A stretch of DNA of 64,000 bases from Blastomonas ursincola (GTDB lineage Bacteria > Pseudomonadota > Alphaproteobacteria > Sphingomonadales > Sphingomonadaceae). The stretch covers positions 203,638 through 267,637 of the forward strand of contig NZ_VDES01000002.1 in the NCBI RefSeq assembly GCF_013607875.1, given 5' to 3'. The first letter of the stretch is position 1; every line of letters begins with the position of its first letter. The position numbers were made by a program, and so were the translations under genes. The notes under the pieces are model-generated. The model was given only the letters and a program-made list of their open reading frames with translations. It did no database searches and was not told where the DNA came from. Of this stretch, positions 26,940 to 35,890 are shown one piece after another.

Positions 26940-28028
26940 TCAGAGGAAGAAGGATTTGATATCCGTCGATGATGTCACCCCGACATCGTCGAAGTGATTT
27001 TCCAGCCACTGGCTGGCACAGGCGCGACCCACATCTCTCAGTTTCTGCATGAACGACCAGTCCGGGTTCAGCTTGCTGGTGACCCCCAGGCTTTCCATGA
27101 ACACCTCGTCCTGGATCGAATGGATCAGCATCCGCCGGTGCTTGTCGTCGTTGAGCTGGCCGTCGTCGATCAGGTGCGTGACGAAGGCGATCGCGCGCAT
27201 CTCGCGCATCAGGCTGGAATTGAAGCTGATCTCGTTGATGCGGTTGAGGATGTCCTTGGCTGTCTTCGGCACTTCCTCGCGGTTGAGCGGGTTGATGTGC
27301 ACGATCACCACGTCGCTGGTCTGGCTGCCATAGATCAGCGGGAAGATCGCCGGATTGCCCATGTAACCGCCGTCCCAATAGGCCTCGCCATCGATCTCGA
27401 TGGTCTGGAACATGAAGGGCAGGCAGCCCGAGGCAAGCACCTGATCGGGGCCGATCTCGTGGTTCTCGAACATGCGCACCTTGCCCGTGCGGACATTGGT
27501 GGCCGACAGGAACAGCTTGATCGGACAGCCTTCGCGCAGCACGTCGAAATCGACGCTGCTTTCGAGCACCTGGCGCAACGGATTGAAATTGAACGGGTTG
27601 AGCTCATAGGGCGACATGACCCGCGAAAGGATGTCCATGAACACGAAAGCAGGGCTGAAATCGAGGCTGTGATTGCCCAGCGCCTTGTCGATCCAGCTCG
27701 GCTGGAGCGGGCCCTTCGCGCCCTCGTCGCTGATCTTCTTCCAGAATTTGGCGAGCTCCTCGCGCGCGCCTTCCGCGCCGCCGATGGTCAGGCCATAACC
27801 GAGCACGGTGGCGTTCATCGCACCTGCGCTGGTCGCGCTCACCGCATCGAAATGGAGCCGCCCGTCCTCGAGCAGCTTGTCGAGCACGCCCCAGGCAAAG
27901 GCGCCATGCGCGCCTCCACCCTGCAAGGCCAGATTGACCGGCTTGCTGTTCGCCGCGGCAACATATCTGTCACTTTTCGGTTTCGCATCCGCAGCATAAG
28001 CCGCCGACGACGGACCAGCCTTGGCCAT
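26940..28028 (-). CDS. Patatin-like phospholipase/esterase (DUF3734-type)
   Basis: 362-residue patatin-fold serine hydrolase. The oxyanion hole GGGAHG is at 37-42, the nucleophile Ser67 lies in ATSAG (first Gly of GxSxG replaced by Ala), and the dyad Asp219 lies in DGGY. The C-terminal 100 residues (RRMLIHSIQDEVFMESLG...) resemble DUF3734. Family members release acyl groups from lipids, and relatives occur with polyhydroxybutyrate genes. Context with Adc and 3-hydroxybutyrate dehydrogenase suggests action on (poly)hydroxyacyl esters, which is inference. Start ATG 28028; divergent from the dehydrogenase gene. Confidence 0.85.
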   Translation of the reverse strand: MAKAGPSSAAYAADAKPKSDRYVAAANSKPVNLALQGGGAHGAFAWGVLDKLLEDGRLHFDAVSATSAGAMNATVLGYGLTIGGAEGAREELAKFWKKISDEGAKGPLQPSWIDKALGNHSLDFSPAFVFMDILSRVMSPYELNPFNFNPLRQVLESSVDFDVLREGCPIKLFLSATNVRTGKVRMFENHEIGPDQVLASGCLPFMFQTIEIDGEAYWDGGYMGNPAIFPLIYGSQTSDVVIVHINPLNREEVPKTAKDILNRINEISFNSSLMREMRAIAFVTHLIDDGQLNDDKHRRMLIHSIQDEVFMESLGVTSKLNPDWSFMQKLRDVGRACASQWLENHFDDVGVTSSTDIKSFFL

Positions 28029-28183
28029 CGTAGTTCCCCCAGAAACAGTCGCGAAACCCGAGTTTTTCCGTTGGAACCTAGGGGTAACTCACGTTAGACG
28101 AGTCGGCAAGAGTGATTCGCTGCAACTGCGAACATCGCCCGGGCCGCGTCGTGCAACCGCATTGAAATTGAAGAGGATCTTTT

Positions 28184-28966
28184 ATGCTCAAGGGTTTGAA
28201 TGCCATCGTCACCGGCTCGACCAGCGGGATCGGCCTGGGCATCGCGAACGTTCTGGCGTCCAAGGGCGCGAATCTGGTCATCACCGGTTTCGGCGATGCC
28301 GACGCGATCGAGAAGGAGCGCGCCGGCCTGGCCGAGAAATACGGCGTCGAGGTCGTCTACAGCAATGCCGACATGTCGAAGCCCGATGACGTGCGCGCGA
28401 TGGTCGAATTGTGCGTCGAGAAGCTCGGCTCGGTCGACATTCTCGTCAACAATGCCGGCATCCAGCACACCGCATCGGTCGAGGAATTCCCGGAAGAAAA
28501 GTGGCACCAGGTGATCGCGATCAACCTGTCGGGCATCTTCTTCGCCATCCAGGCCGCGCTGCCACAAATGAAGAAGAAGGGCTTTGGCCGCATCATCAAT
28601 ATCGGTTCGGTGCACGGCCTGATCGCCAGCAAGCACAAGGCCGCCTATGTCGCCGCCAAACACGGCGTGGTTGGCCTCAGCAAGGTGGTCGCGCTGGAAA
28701 ACGCGGGCACCGGCATCACCAGCAACACCATCTGCCCCGGCTGGGTCCACACCCCGCTGGTCCAGAAGCAGATCGAGGCAATGGCCGAGGAACAGGGCAT
28801 CAGCGTCGAGGCCGCGACCGAAAAGCTGCTGATCGAAAAGCAGCCGAGCAAGCAGTTCGCCACCCCCGAACAGATGGGCGAGCTCGCCGCGTTCCTCTCG
28901 AGCGAAGCCGCCGCGCAGATCACCGGCGTGGCGATCCCGGTCGACGGCGGCTGGACCGCGCAATGA
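28184..28966 (+). CDS. bdhA: 3-hydroxybutyrate dehydrogenase (SDR)
   Basis: 260-residue classical SDR. The NAD-binding motif is TGSTSGIG (10-17), with NNAG at 89-92 and catalytic Ser142, Tyr155 and Lys159 (YVAAK). GSVHGLIAS and the C-terminal ITGVAIPVDGGWTAQ are typical of the BdhA group that interconverts (R)-3-hydroxybutyrate and acetoacetate. A GAAGAGGA ribosome site precedes ATG 28184. Divergent from the patatin-adc operon across 155 bp, which suggests joint regulation of a ketone-body/PHB-use module. Confidence 0.9.
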   Translation: MLKGLNAIVTGSTSGIGLGIANVLASKGANLVITGFGDADAIEKERAGLAEKYGVEVVYSNADMSKPDDVRAMVELCVEKLGSVDILVNNAGIQHTASVEEFPEEKWHQVIAINLSGIFFAIQAALPQMKKKGFGRIINIGSVHGLIASKHKAAYVAAKHGVVGLSKVVALENAGTGITSNTICPGWVHTPLVQKQIEAMAEEQGISVEAATEKLLIEKQPSKQFATPEQMGELAAFLSSEAAAQITGVAIPVDGGWTAQ

Positions 28967-29021
28967 CGCGATGATGGCGGTGGGGCCGAGAGGCTCTGCC
29001 GGGTCAGGTTTGGACACAGCT

Positions 29022-29051
29022 AAACGGCGGGGCGCAAGCTCCGCCGTTTCT
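29022..29051. terminator. Bidirectional terminator between bdhA and the ankyrin gene
   Basis: Stem AAACGGCGG (29022-29030) with CCGCCGTTT (29041-29049), extended inward by G-T, G-C and C-G pairs around a GCAA tetraloop. A-rich and T-rich flanks allow termination from both convergent genes. Confidence 0.8.
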
Positions 29052-29052
29052 G

Positions 29053-30486
29053 TTACAGCCCTTTGCGGTTGAGCATATCTACGACCCTGCGCCATCCTTG
29101 ATAGCGGGCCCAGCGGCCCAAGGTCATACCATCAGCTGGCCGTACAGCTTCAAGGTCAGCGCCGTGCGCGATCAGCACCATCGCCACATCGTCATCGGAT
29201 ATGCCGAACAGAATGTGCTCACCTTCATCGTCACGAAAATTGGGATTAGCGCCAGCCTTGATCAACATTTCGGCTATGACTGGGTCGGAAACATTGAACA
29301 GAGCGGTCTCGCAATAATGGTTCTGACAAGTCTGAGCTTCTGCTCCTGACTTCAGCAATATGGCTACGGTATTGCGCCGGTCGACAGGCGAATGGCTTGT
29401 TTCAACGTATGATCCAGCACTCGCTGCTTCGAAAAGCGGTCGGAAAGGCACCGTCTGTTCACTCATCGTACCGCGCGGATTGGCACCTGACGCGAGAAGA
29501 TCTTTCACTATGGCCACATCGGCGTTCCCTGCCGCAGACGCCAATAATCGCGATTTGAAGTCGATATCTAGCGCTGCAATCCGGAAAGCGGCGCTGATGC
29601 GCTTATAAGCCTGGTGATTGTCCATCCCAATTGCGATGGACAAGGCATCCTTCAGGGCCTCCTGATCGCTCGCTGCACCATTCTTCAAAAGCCATGCCAT
29701 GGCATCGGGTTGGCGCGCTGTGATGGCAGACCGTAGCGGATTGATCGCCCAACCCGACTGCGGTTTCGGCAAATCCCGACTGTTCAGTGGTGCGCCCAGC
29801 GCCTTCAGCCGGACCATTGTGGCAATGTCATTTCGTTCGGCAGCCGCATCCATCAGTTCCAGCCCGATTACACCGGAAAAGTCGGTATCCAGCGCCTTTA
29901 GAAGGGGGATGACATCGGGCGTACCCTTGATCCAGCGATAGGTCCCAGCAGCCTCGTCAATCGCGTCTTCCAGTCGCGTCACCGCTGCTGGCATACCGAC
30001 ATCTTCGCCTGCATAATCAACAACTGATTTTTTGCCATTGCCGGTATCGATCGAAACAACATATGTCGGATTGTCTGTTACTTGAGAAACATATTCGTCT
30101 TCGAGTTCGAAAAAGCCAACGTTCTGAAACTGGGTTATGATCGCATCGACTTGTTCGCCGGTTATCCTGGTCTGGTATTTCCCTGCCACCCTGACGCCAG
30201 TATCTATTGAATAGTCCTGCCCGTCGCCGAACCCCATCTCTTTCGACGTAGGGCCGGTGTCAAAGACGACATTACCTTGGCCGTCGATGCTTACCTGGTA
30301 GCGTGGGCAAGAGTCTAAACATCCCGTGCGTTCCAACTTGATCCGCAGCTTGGCCCTGTCAATCTCAGGGAATGGCTTTTGCTCGGGGCCACACCCGGCT
30401 GCTCCCAACGCTGACAGGGCAACCAGCACGAAAACAGCCAACCTCCTCAAAAGAGATGGCATTCGACGTCCTGACGCGTTTCTCAT
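29053..30486 (-). CDS. Predicted lipoprotein: DUF6438-like domain plus ankyrin repeats
   Basis: 477-residue predicted lipoprotein. The signal segment LLRRLAVFVLVALSALGAAGC ends in a lipobox with the acylated Cys at residue 32. A DUF6438-like domain follows (about 45-160; RTGCLDSCPRYQVSIDG, GFFELEDEY). Several ankyrin-type repeats fill about 200-470 (ATMVRLKALGAPLN, DAMAWLLKNGA, AIVKDLLASGANP, IAEMLIKAGANPN, VAMVLIAHGADLE). It is visibly less GC-rich than neighbours. ATG 30486 has a good GAGGGAG site; ATG 30462 would also work. It starts 8 bp after the comM stop. Likely a periplasmic protein-binding role; partner unknown. Confidence 0.72.
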   Translation of the reverse strand: MRNASGRRMPSLLRRLAVFVLVALSALGAAGCGPEQKPFPEIDRAKLRIKLERTGCLDSCPRYQVSIDGQGNVVFDTGPTSKEMGFGDGQDYSIDTGVRVAGKYQTRITGEQVDAIITQFQNVGFFELEDEYVSQVTDNPTYVVSIDTGNGKKSVVDYAGEDVGMPAAVTRLEDAIDEAAGTYRWIKGTPDVIPLLKALDTDFSGVIGLELMDAAAERNDIATMVRLKALGAPLNSRDLPKPQSGWAINPLRSAITARQPDAMAWLLKNGAASDQEALKDALSIAIGMDNHQAYKRISAAFRIAALDIDFKSRLLASAAGNADVAIVKDLLASGANPRGTMSEQTVPFRPLFEAASAGSYVETSHSPVDRRNTVAILLKSGAEAQTCQNHYCETALFNVSDPVIAEMLIKAGANPNFRDDEGEHILFGISDDDVAMVLIAHGADLEAVRPADGMTLGRWARYQGWRRVVDMLNRKGL

Positions 30487-30494
30487 TCGCTCCC

Positions 30495-32006
30495 TCACCC
30501 CACCGGCGCCCGTCTGCGATAGCTCAGCGCCTCGGCGACATGCACCCGGCCCACCGTCTCCGCGCCGCTGAGGTCTGCGATCGTGCGGGCAACCCTCAGC
30601 ACCCTCGTATAGCCGCGCGCGGACAGGCGCATCGCTTCGGCGGCGCGGGCGAGGAGTTGGCGCGCGGGTTCGTCGGGGGTGGCGAAGCGTTCGAGGGCCT
30701 CGCCGTCGATCTCGGCATTGGTGCGGGCCTTGATATTGGCATAGCGTTGGGTCTGCAGCGCGCGGGCGGCCGCGACCCTTGCCGCGACTTCTTTCGATCC
30801 CTCAGCGGGCGGGGGCAGGGTCAGGTCGGCGGCGGTGACGGCCTCGACCTCGACATGCAGGTCGATGCGGTCGAGCAGCGGGCCCGACACCTTGGCCTGA
30901 TAGTCCGCCGCGCATCTGGGCGCGCGCGAGCAGCCGAGCGCCGGATCGCCCAGATGGCCGCAGCGGCACGGGTTCATCGCCGCGATCATCTGCACCCGCG
31001 CCGGAAAGGTGACATGCGCATTGGCGCGCGCGACGCTGACCTCGCCGGTCTCGAGCGGCTGGCGCAGCGAATCGAGCACGGTGCGCTGGAATTCGGGCAG
31101 TTCGTCGAGGAACAGCACGCCCAGATGCGCCATCGACACCTCGCCGGGGCGCACCTTCAACCCCCCGCCGACGAGCGCGGCCATCGAGGCGCTATGATGC
31201 GGGGCGCGAAAGGGGCGGGCGCGGCTGATCCGGCCATCGACCAAGGTGCCCGCGACGCTCGCCACCATCGAGACCTCGAGCGCTTCCTGCGGGGTGAGCG
31301 GCGGCAAGATTCCAGGCAGGCACGAGGCCATCAGCGACTTGCCCGCGCCCGGCGGGCCGACCATCACCATATTGTGCCCACCGGCCGCCGCGATCTCGAG
31401 CGCGCGCTTGGCGGTCTCCTGGCCCTTGACCTGTTTGAGGTCCGGCCCCGGCGCGGGCTCTTCGGCCACCCCCGGTTTCGGCGGGCTGAGGCGGCCATTG
31501 CCCTTGAGATGGTTGAGCAATGTGAGCAGGTCGGGCGCGGCGATCACGTCGATGCCGCCCGCCCAGGCGGCCTCCGCGCCCTGTGCCGCCGGGCAGATCA
31601 GCCCCTTGCCAGTCGCCGAGGCGTGCAAGGCGGCGAGCAGCACGCCGGGCGAGGCGGCGATGCGCCCGTCGAGCGCGAGTTCGCCCACCGCGACATATTC
31701 GCCGACCAGCTCGGCATCGATGATCCCCATCGCCGCGAGCAGCGCGAGCGCGATCGGCAGGTCGTAATGCGACCCTTCCTTGGGCAGGTCGGCCGGCGAG
31801 AGGTTCACGGTGATGCGCTTGGGCGGCAGCGACAGGCCGAGTGAAGCGATCGCGGCGCGCACCCGCTCGCGGCTTTCGCCCACCGCCTTGTCGGGCAGGC
31901 CGACCACCGCGATGCCCTTTTGCATGCCGGGCGCGATCTGAACCTGCGCCTCGACGCTGCGCGCTTCGAGCCCCAGATAGGCCACGGTCTGGACAATGGC
32001 GACCAT
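30495..32006 (-). CDS. comM: ComM/YifB family Mg-chelatase-like AAA ATPase
   Basis: 503-residue ATPase. The N-terminal Lon-protease-like fold (about 15-160, AQVQIAPGMQKGIAVVGLPDKAVGE) is followed by an AAA domain with Walker A GPPGAGKS and Walker B LGVLFLDELPEF, and a C-terminal lid domain (RGYTRVLRVARTIADL). In transformable bacteria ComM is a hexameric helicase aiding integration of divergent DNA. No other competence genes are in the window. Start ATG 32006. The downstream ankyrin lipoprotein gene is closely spaced. Confidence 0.92.
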   Translation of the reverse strand: MVAIVQTVAYLGLEARSVEAQVQIAPGMQKGIAVVGLPDKAVGESRERVRAAIASLGLSLPPKRITVNLSPADLPKEGSHYDLPIALALLAAMGIIDAELVGEYVAVGELALDGRIAASPGVLLAALHASATGKGLICPAAQGAEAAWAGGIDVIAAPDLLTLLNHLKGNGRLSPPKPGVAEEPAPGPDLKQVKGQETAKRALEIAAAGGHNMVMVGPPGAGKSLMASCLPGILPPLTPQEALEVSMVASVAGTLVDGRISRARPFRAPHHSASMAALVGGGLKVRPGEVSMAHLGVLFLDELPEFQRTVLDSLRQPLETGEVSVARANAHVTFPARVQMIAAMNPCRCGHLGDPALGCSRAPRCAADYQAKVSGPLLDRIDLHVEVEAVTAADLTLPPPAEGSKEVAARVAAARALQTQRYANIKARTNAEIDGEALERFATPDEPARQLLARAAEAMRLSARGYTRVLRVARTIADLSGAETVGRVHVAEALSYRRRAPVG

Positions 32007-32081
32007 CAGCGCCCCCCTTTTGTTCCAGCGAGAGCCTGACGCGCCGAGGTTAAGGAGTCGAGCGGAATCGGCAGAATCGCG

Positions 32082-32750
<669 letters not shown>

Positions 32751-32802
32751 TGTTACTCCCTTTGAGGTTATAAATAATAACTAAGCAGTTGCTTTTTGTA
32801 AC
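32751..32802. promoter_or_regulatory. Candidate operator region for the HxlR-type regulator
   Basis: The divergent intergenic region is AT-rich. It has GTTAT-AAATA-ATAAC (32767-32781), a perfect 5-bp dyad, nested inside a wider TGTTAC (32751) / GTAACA (32797) pair. HxlR proteins bind short dyads like this next to their own gene; binding here is inferred. Confidence 0.4.
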
Positions 32803-32876
32803 ACGGTCAATCACGCTCGGCAATGACAGCCCCGAGTCGCAGAAACAGGCGGCCGGGCCAAGCGAGGATGTGCCGG

Positions 32877-33368
32877 ATGAGCGAGACAGCCCCCAAGATC
32901 GCGCCCTGTCTGTGGTTCGATGGCGCGGCAGAAGAGGCCGCACGTTTTTACACCGGGCTCCTCCCCGACAGCCGGATCGACCGCGTGGTGCGCGCGCCGT
33001 CTGGCAACCCTTCGACAGCTGAAGGCGCGGTGATCCTCGTCGAGTTCACGCTGGCCGGCCAGGCGTGGGTCGCGCTCAACGGCGGGCCGGGCAAGCCGCA
33101 TGGCGATGCGATCTCGTTCCAGATCTATACCGACGACCAGGCCGAGACCGATCGGCTCTGGGACGCCATCGTCACCGAGGGCGGCGCGGAAATCGCCTGC
33201 AGCTGGTGCCACGACCGCTGGGGCGTGCGCTGGCAGATCGTGCCGCGGCGGATGATGGAACTGCTCTCCGACCCCGATCCGGCGCGCGCCAAGGCGGCGT
33301 TCGATGCGATGTCGGCGATGGTGAAGATCGATATCGCCGCGATCGAGGCCGCCGCCGACGCTGCCTGA
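32877..33368 (+). CDS. VOC family protein (PhnB-like)
   Basis: 163-residue protein of the vicinal-oxygen-chelate superfamily, PhnB/3-demethylubiquinone-methyltransferase-like branch. It shows KIAPCLWFDGAAEEAARFYTGLLPDS at the start, then SFQIYTDDQAETDRLWDAI and the DRWGVRWQIVP ending of that branch. Enzymatic activity is unknown for most members. Start ATG 32877 has GAGG upstream; longer forms from 32823 or 32868 are possible. First gene of the five-gene cluster divergent from the HxlR regulator. Confidence 0.82.
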   Translation: MSETAPKIAPCLWFDGAAEEAARFYTGLLPDSRIDRVVRAPSGNPSTAEGAVILVEFTLAGQAWVALNGGPGKPHGDAISFQIYTDDQAETDRLWDAIVTEGGAEIACSWCHDRWGVRWQIVPRRMMELLSDPDPARAKAAFDAMSAMVKIDIAAIEAAADAA

Positions 33369-33404
33369 AAACTGCTTTCCCTTCTGCGACAAGGAGCAAC
33401 ACCC

Positions 33405-33788
33405 ATGACCTATATCGACGGTTTCGTCATTCCCTGCCCCGAGGCCAATCGGGACAGGTTCATCGAGCATGCGCGCCAGGGCGATGCGGTGTTCATGGAG
33501 CTGGGCGCGCTGCGCATCGTCGAATGCTGGGGCGACGACGTGCCCGACGGCCACACCACCGATTTTCGCCGTGCCGTGAAGGCGGAAGATGGCGAGGCGG
33601 TGCTGTTCAGCTGGATCGAATGGCCTGACAAGGCGACGCGCGATGCCGCCATGGCGAAGATGCGCGAAATGATGGAAGACCCCTCCAAGGTCGATCCGCG
33701 CATGGACCCCGACAAGAACCCGATGCCCTTCGACGGCAGGCGGCTGATCTTCGGCGGCTTTGTCCCCGTTGTCGAACTGACCGCCTGA
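33405..33788 (+). CDS. DUF1428 family protein
   Basis: 127-residue DUF1428 (YbaA-like) dimeric alpha/beta-barrel protein. It shows YIDGFVIPCPEANRDRFI at the start, ECWGDDVPDGHTTDFRRAV in the middle and MPFDGRRLIFGGFVP at the end, all typical of the family. The reaction is unknown; the fold suggests small-molecule binding. Good AAGGAG ribosome site. Sits second in the divergent cluster. Confidence 0.88.
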   Translation: MTYIDGFVIPCPEANRDRFIEHARQGDAVFMELGALRIVECWGDDVPDGHTTDFRRAVKAEDGEAVLFSWIEWPDKATRDAAMAKMREMMEDPSKVDPRMDPDKNPMPFDGRRLIFGGFVPVVELTA

Positions 33789-33801
33789 AGGGAGCGAGAG
33801 C

Positions 33802-34587
33802 ATGACCAACCAACAGGGCGAATTCGTCTGGTACGAACTGATGACCCGCGATGCCGATGGCGCACAGGCCTTCTACGCCGCGCTGCTCGGCTGGACCTAT
33901 GGCGATTCGCAGCAGCCCGATATCGACTATCGCACCATCCGCGCTGGGAACGAGGACATCGGCGGCATCCTCGCGCTGAGCCCGGACATGCTCGCTGGCG
34001 GCGCGCAGCCCGCCTGGCTGGGCTATGTCGCGGTCGACGATATCGATGCCTCGCTCGCCAGCCTGCGCTCGCTTGGCGGTACGGTGCATATGGGGCCGCG
34101 CGACCTGCCCGCCACCGGGCGCCTTGCCATGGTCGCCGATCCGCAGGGCGTTCCCTTCTACCTGATGCAGGACCGGTCGGGTCAAACGTCGCGCGCCTAT
34201 GTCTGCAATGGCGGCAAGCCCGGCCACTGCGCCTGGAACGAGCTCACCACCACCGATCAGGCGGGGGCCATGGCCTTCTATTCCACGCTGTTCGGCTGGG
34301 TGAAGGACGGCGAGATGGATATGGGGCCGATGGGGGCATATGAGTTCCTCCGCCATGGCGAGCTGATCGGGGCGATGATGACCAAGCCCGATGACATGCC
34401 GCACCCCGGCTGGGGCTATTATTTCTATGTCGAGGATATCGACGCCGCCGCGCGCACCATCCCGGTCCGCCAGGGCGAAATTCTGTTCGGCCCGTCCGAG
34501 ATTCCGGGCGGCGACTATATCATCACCGGGCGCGATCCGCAGGGCGCGGTCTTCTCGCTGGTCGGGCCCAGAAAGGCTGCGCAATGA
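33802..34587 (+). CDS. Two-domain VOC (glyoxalase-fold) protein
   Basis: 261 residues with two VOC domains in tandem (about 5-120, EFVWYELMTRDADGAQAFYAALLGW; about 135-258, CAWNELTTTDQAGAMAFYSTLFGW). This is the CFP32/hydroxylase-like COG3324 type. Metal ligands are partly missing, as usual in that group, so a binding rather than glyoxalase I role is plausible. It overlaps the next gene by 4 bp (ATGA). A strong GGGAG site precedes ATG 33802. Confidence 0.87.
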   Translation: MTNQQGEFVWYELMTRDADGAQAFYAALLGWTYGDSQQPDIDYRTIRAGNEDIGGILALSPDMLAGGAQPAWLGYVAVDDIDASLASLRSLGGTVHMGPRDLPATGRLAMVADPQGVPFYLMQDRSGQTSRAYVCNGGKPGHCAWNELTTTDQAGAMAFYSTLFGWVKDGEMDMGPMGAYEFLRHGELIGAMMTKPDDMPHPGWGYYFYVEDIDAAARTIPVRQGEILFGPSEIPGGDYIITGRDPQGAVFSLVGPRKAAQ

Positions 34588-35243
34588 CGCTGCAGCTCTT
34601 CGCGCATCCCTTCTCGTCCTATTGCCAGAAGGTGCTGATCGCGCTGTACGAGAACGACACGCCGTTCGAGTTCCGCATGCTCGGCCCCGATCAGCCGAAG
34701 AACCAGGCCGAATTGCGCCGCCTCTGGCCGGTCGGCAAGTTTCCGGTGCTGCGCGATGGCGCGCAGACGGTGATCGAAGCGAGCACGATCATCGAGCATC
34801 TGCAGATCGCGCATCCCGGCCCCGCGCCGATGATCCCCGCCGATGCGGCAGCAGCGATCGAGGTGCGGATGCTCGACCGGATCATCGACAATTACGTGAT
34901 GAGTCCGCAGCAGAAGACGGTGTTCGATGCGCTCAGGCCAGAAGACCAGCGCGATCCTGCCGGGCTCGCCGATGCCAGGGCGATGCTCGATACCATCTAT
35001 GGCTGGCTGGACGCGCATATGCAGGACCGCGTCTGGGCGGCGGGAGACGCGTTCACGCTGGCCGATTGCGGCGCGGCCCCCGCGCTCTTCTATGCCGACT
35101 GGTCGCACCCCATTCCCGAGCATTTCGCCGCCCTCAAAGGTTATCGCGCCCGGCTGATCGCACGACCATCCTTTGCCCGCTGTATCGAGGAGGCGCGCCC
35201 CTATCGCGGCTTTTTCCCGCTGGGCGCGCCCGACCGCGATTGA
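34584..35243 (+). CDS. Glutathione S-transferase family protein
   Basis: 219-residue GST. The N-terminal thioredoxin-like domain (about 1-80) has the active-site stretch FAHPFSSYCQKVLIALYEN and the glutathione-binding VIEASTIIEHL. The all-helical C-terminal domain follows. It conjugates or isomerises glutathione adducts in the cytoplasm; the substrate is unknown. It is translationally coupled to the two-domain VOC gene, supporting a shared detoxification pathway. Confidence 0.88.
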   Translation: MTLQLFAHPFSSYCQKVLIALYENDTPFEFRMLGPDQPKNQAELRRLWPVGKFPVLRDGAQTVIEASTIIEHLQIAHPGPAPMIPADAAAAIEVRMLDRIIDNYVMSPQQKTVFDALRPEDQRDPAGLADARAMLDTIYGWLDAHMQDRVWAAGDAFTLADCGAAPALFYADWSHPIPEHFAALKGYRARLIARPSFARCIEEARPYRGFFPLGAPDRD

Positions 35244-35261
35244 GTTCGAGGAGACAGGACC

Positions 35262-35726
35262 ATGACCGAAGCCACAGACGAACCCGGTTACCCCCTTCGC
35301 GTTACCCGGCACATTGCCGCGCCGCCCGAACGGGTCTGGCAGGTGATGACCGGCCAGCTGGAAGATTACTGGTGCCCGCGCCCCTGGCGGACCGAGATCG
35401 TCGAGATCGACTGGCGGTCGGGCGGGCGGATGGCGACGATCATGCGCGGTCCCGATGGCGAGAGCCACGAAGGCGATGGCGTGCTGCTCGAGGTGACGCC
35501 GGGCAAGCGCATCGTCTTCACCGATGCGTTCCGCGCCGGCTGGATTCCGCAGGCCGCGTTCATGGTCGGCTGCCTGGAGATCGCGCCCGAGGGCGAGGGC
35601 ACGCGTTACACCGCCACCACCTGGCACTGGACGAAAGAGGCGTGCGAGCAGCACAGGACGATGGGGTTCGAAACAGGCTGGGCGACCATGGCGGACCAGC
35701 TGGCCGAGCTGGCCGAGGCGCGCTAA
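35262..35726 (+). CDS. SRPBCC (AHSA1-like) domain protein
   Basis: 154-residue START-like protein of the AHSA1 branch. It starts with RVTRHIAAPPERVWQVMTG, has WRSGGRMATIMRGPDGE in the centre and YTATTWHWTKEACEQHRTMGFETGW in the C-terminal helix. Such proteins bind hydrophobic ligands; several sit next to regulators of this type. GAGGAGA ribosome site 18 bp after the GST gene; last gene of the cluster. Confidence 0.88.
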   Translation: MTEATDEPGYPLRVTRHIAAPPERVWQVMTGQLEDYWCPRPWRTEIVEIDWRSGGRMATIMRGPDGESHEGDGVLLEVTPGKRIVFTDAFRAGWIPQAAFMVGCLEIAPEGEGTRYTATTWHWTKEACEQHRTMGFETGWATMADQLAELAEAR

Positions 35727-35890
35727 CCAATTTGAGGCGGCCCAAGCTCTTATAGAAAAAGGATTTTCTTGAGAGTAGGGCGAGCAGGTAAGCCCGGCTT
35801 AACGGTCTGCCCTGACCATGTTTCGCAACTCTCCGGCAAATCGGCAGGCGCATCGGTGGAGCATCATCCACCCCCGTCCGATGCCCGCTC

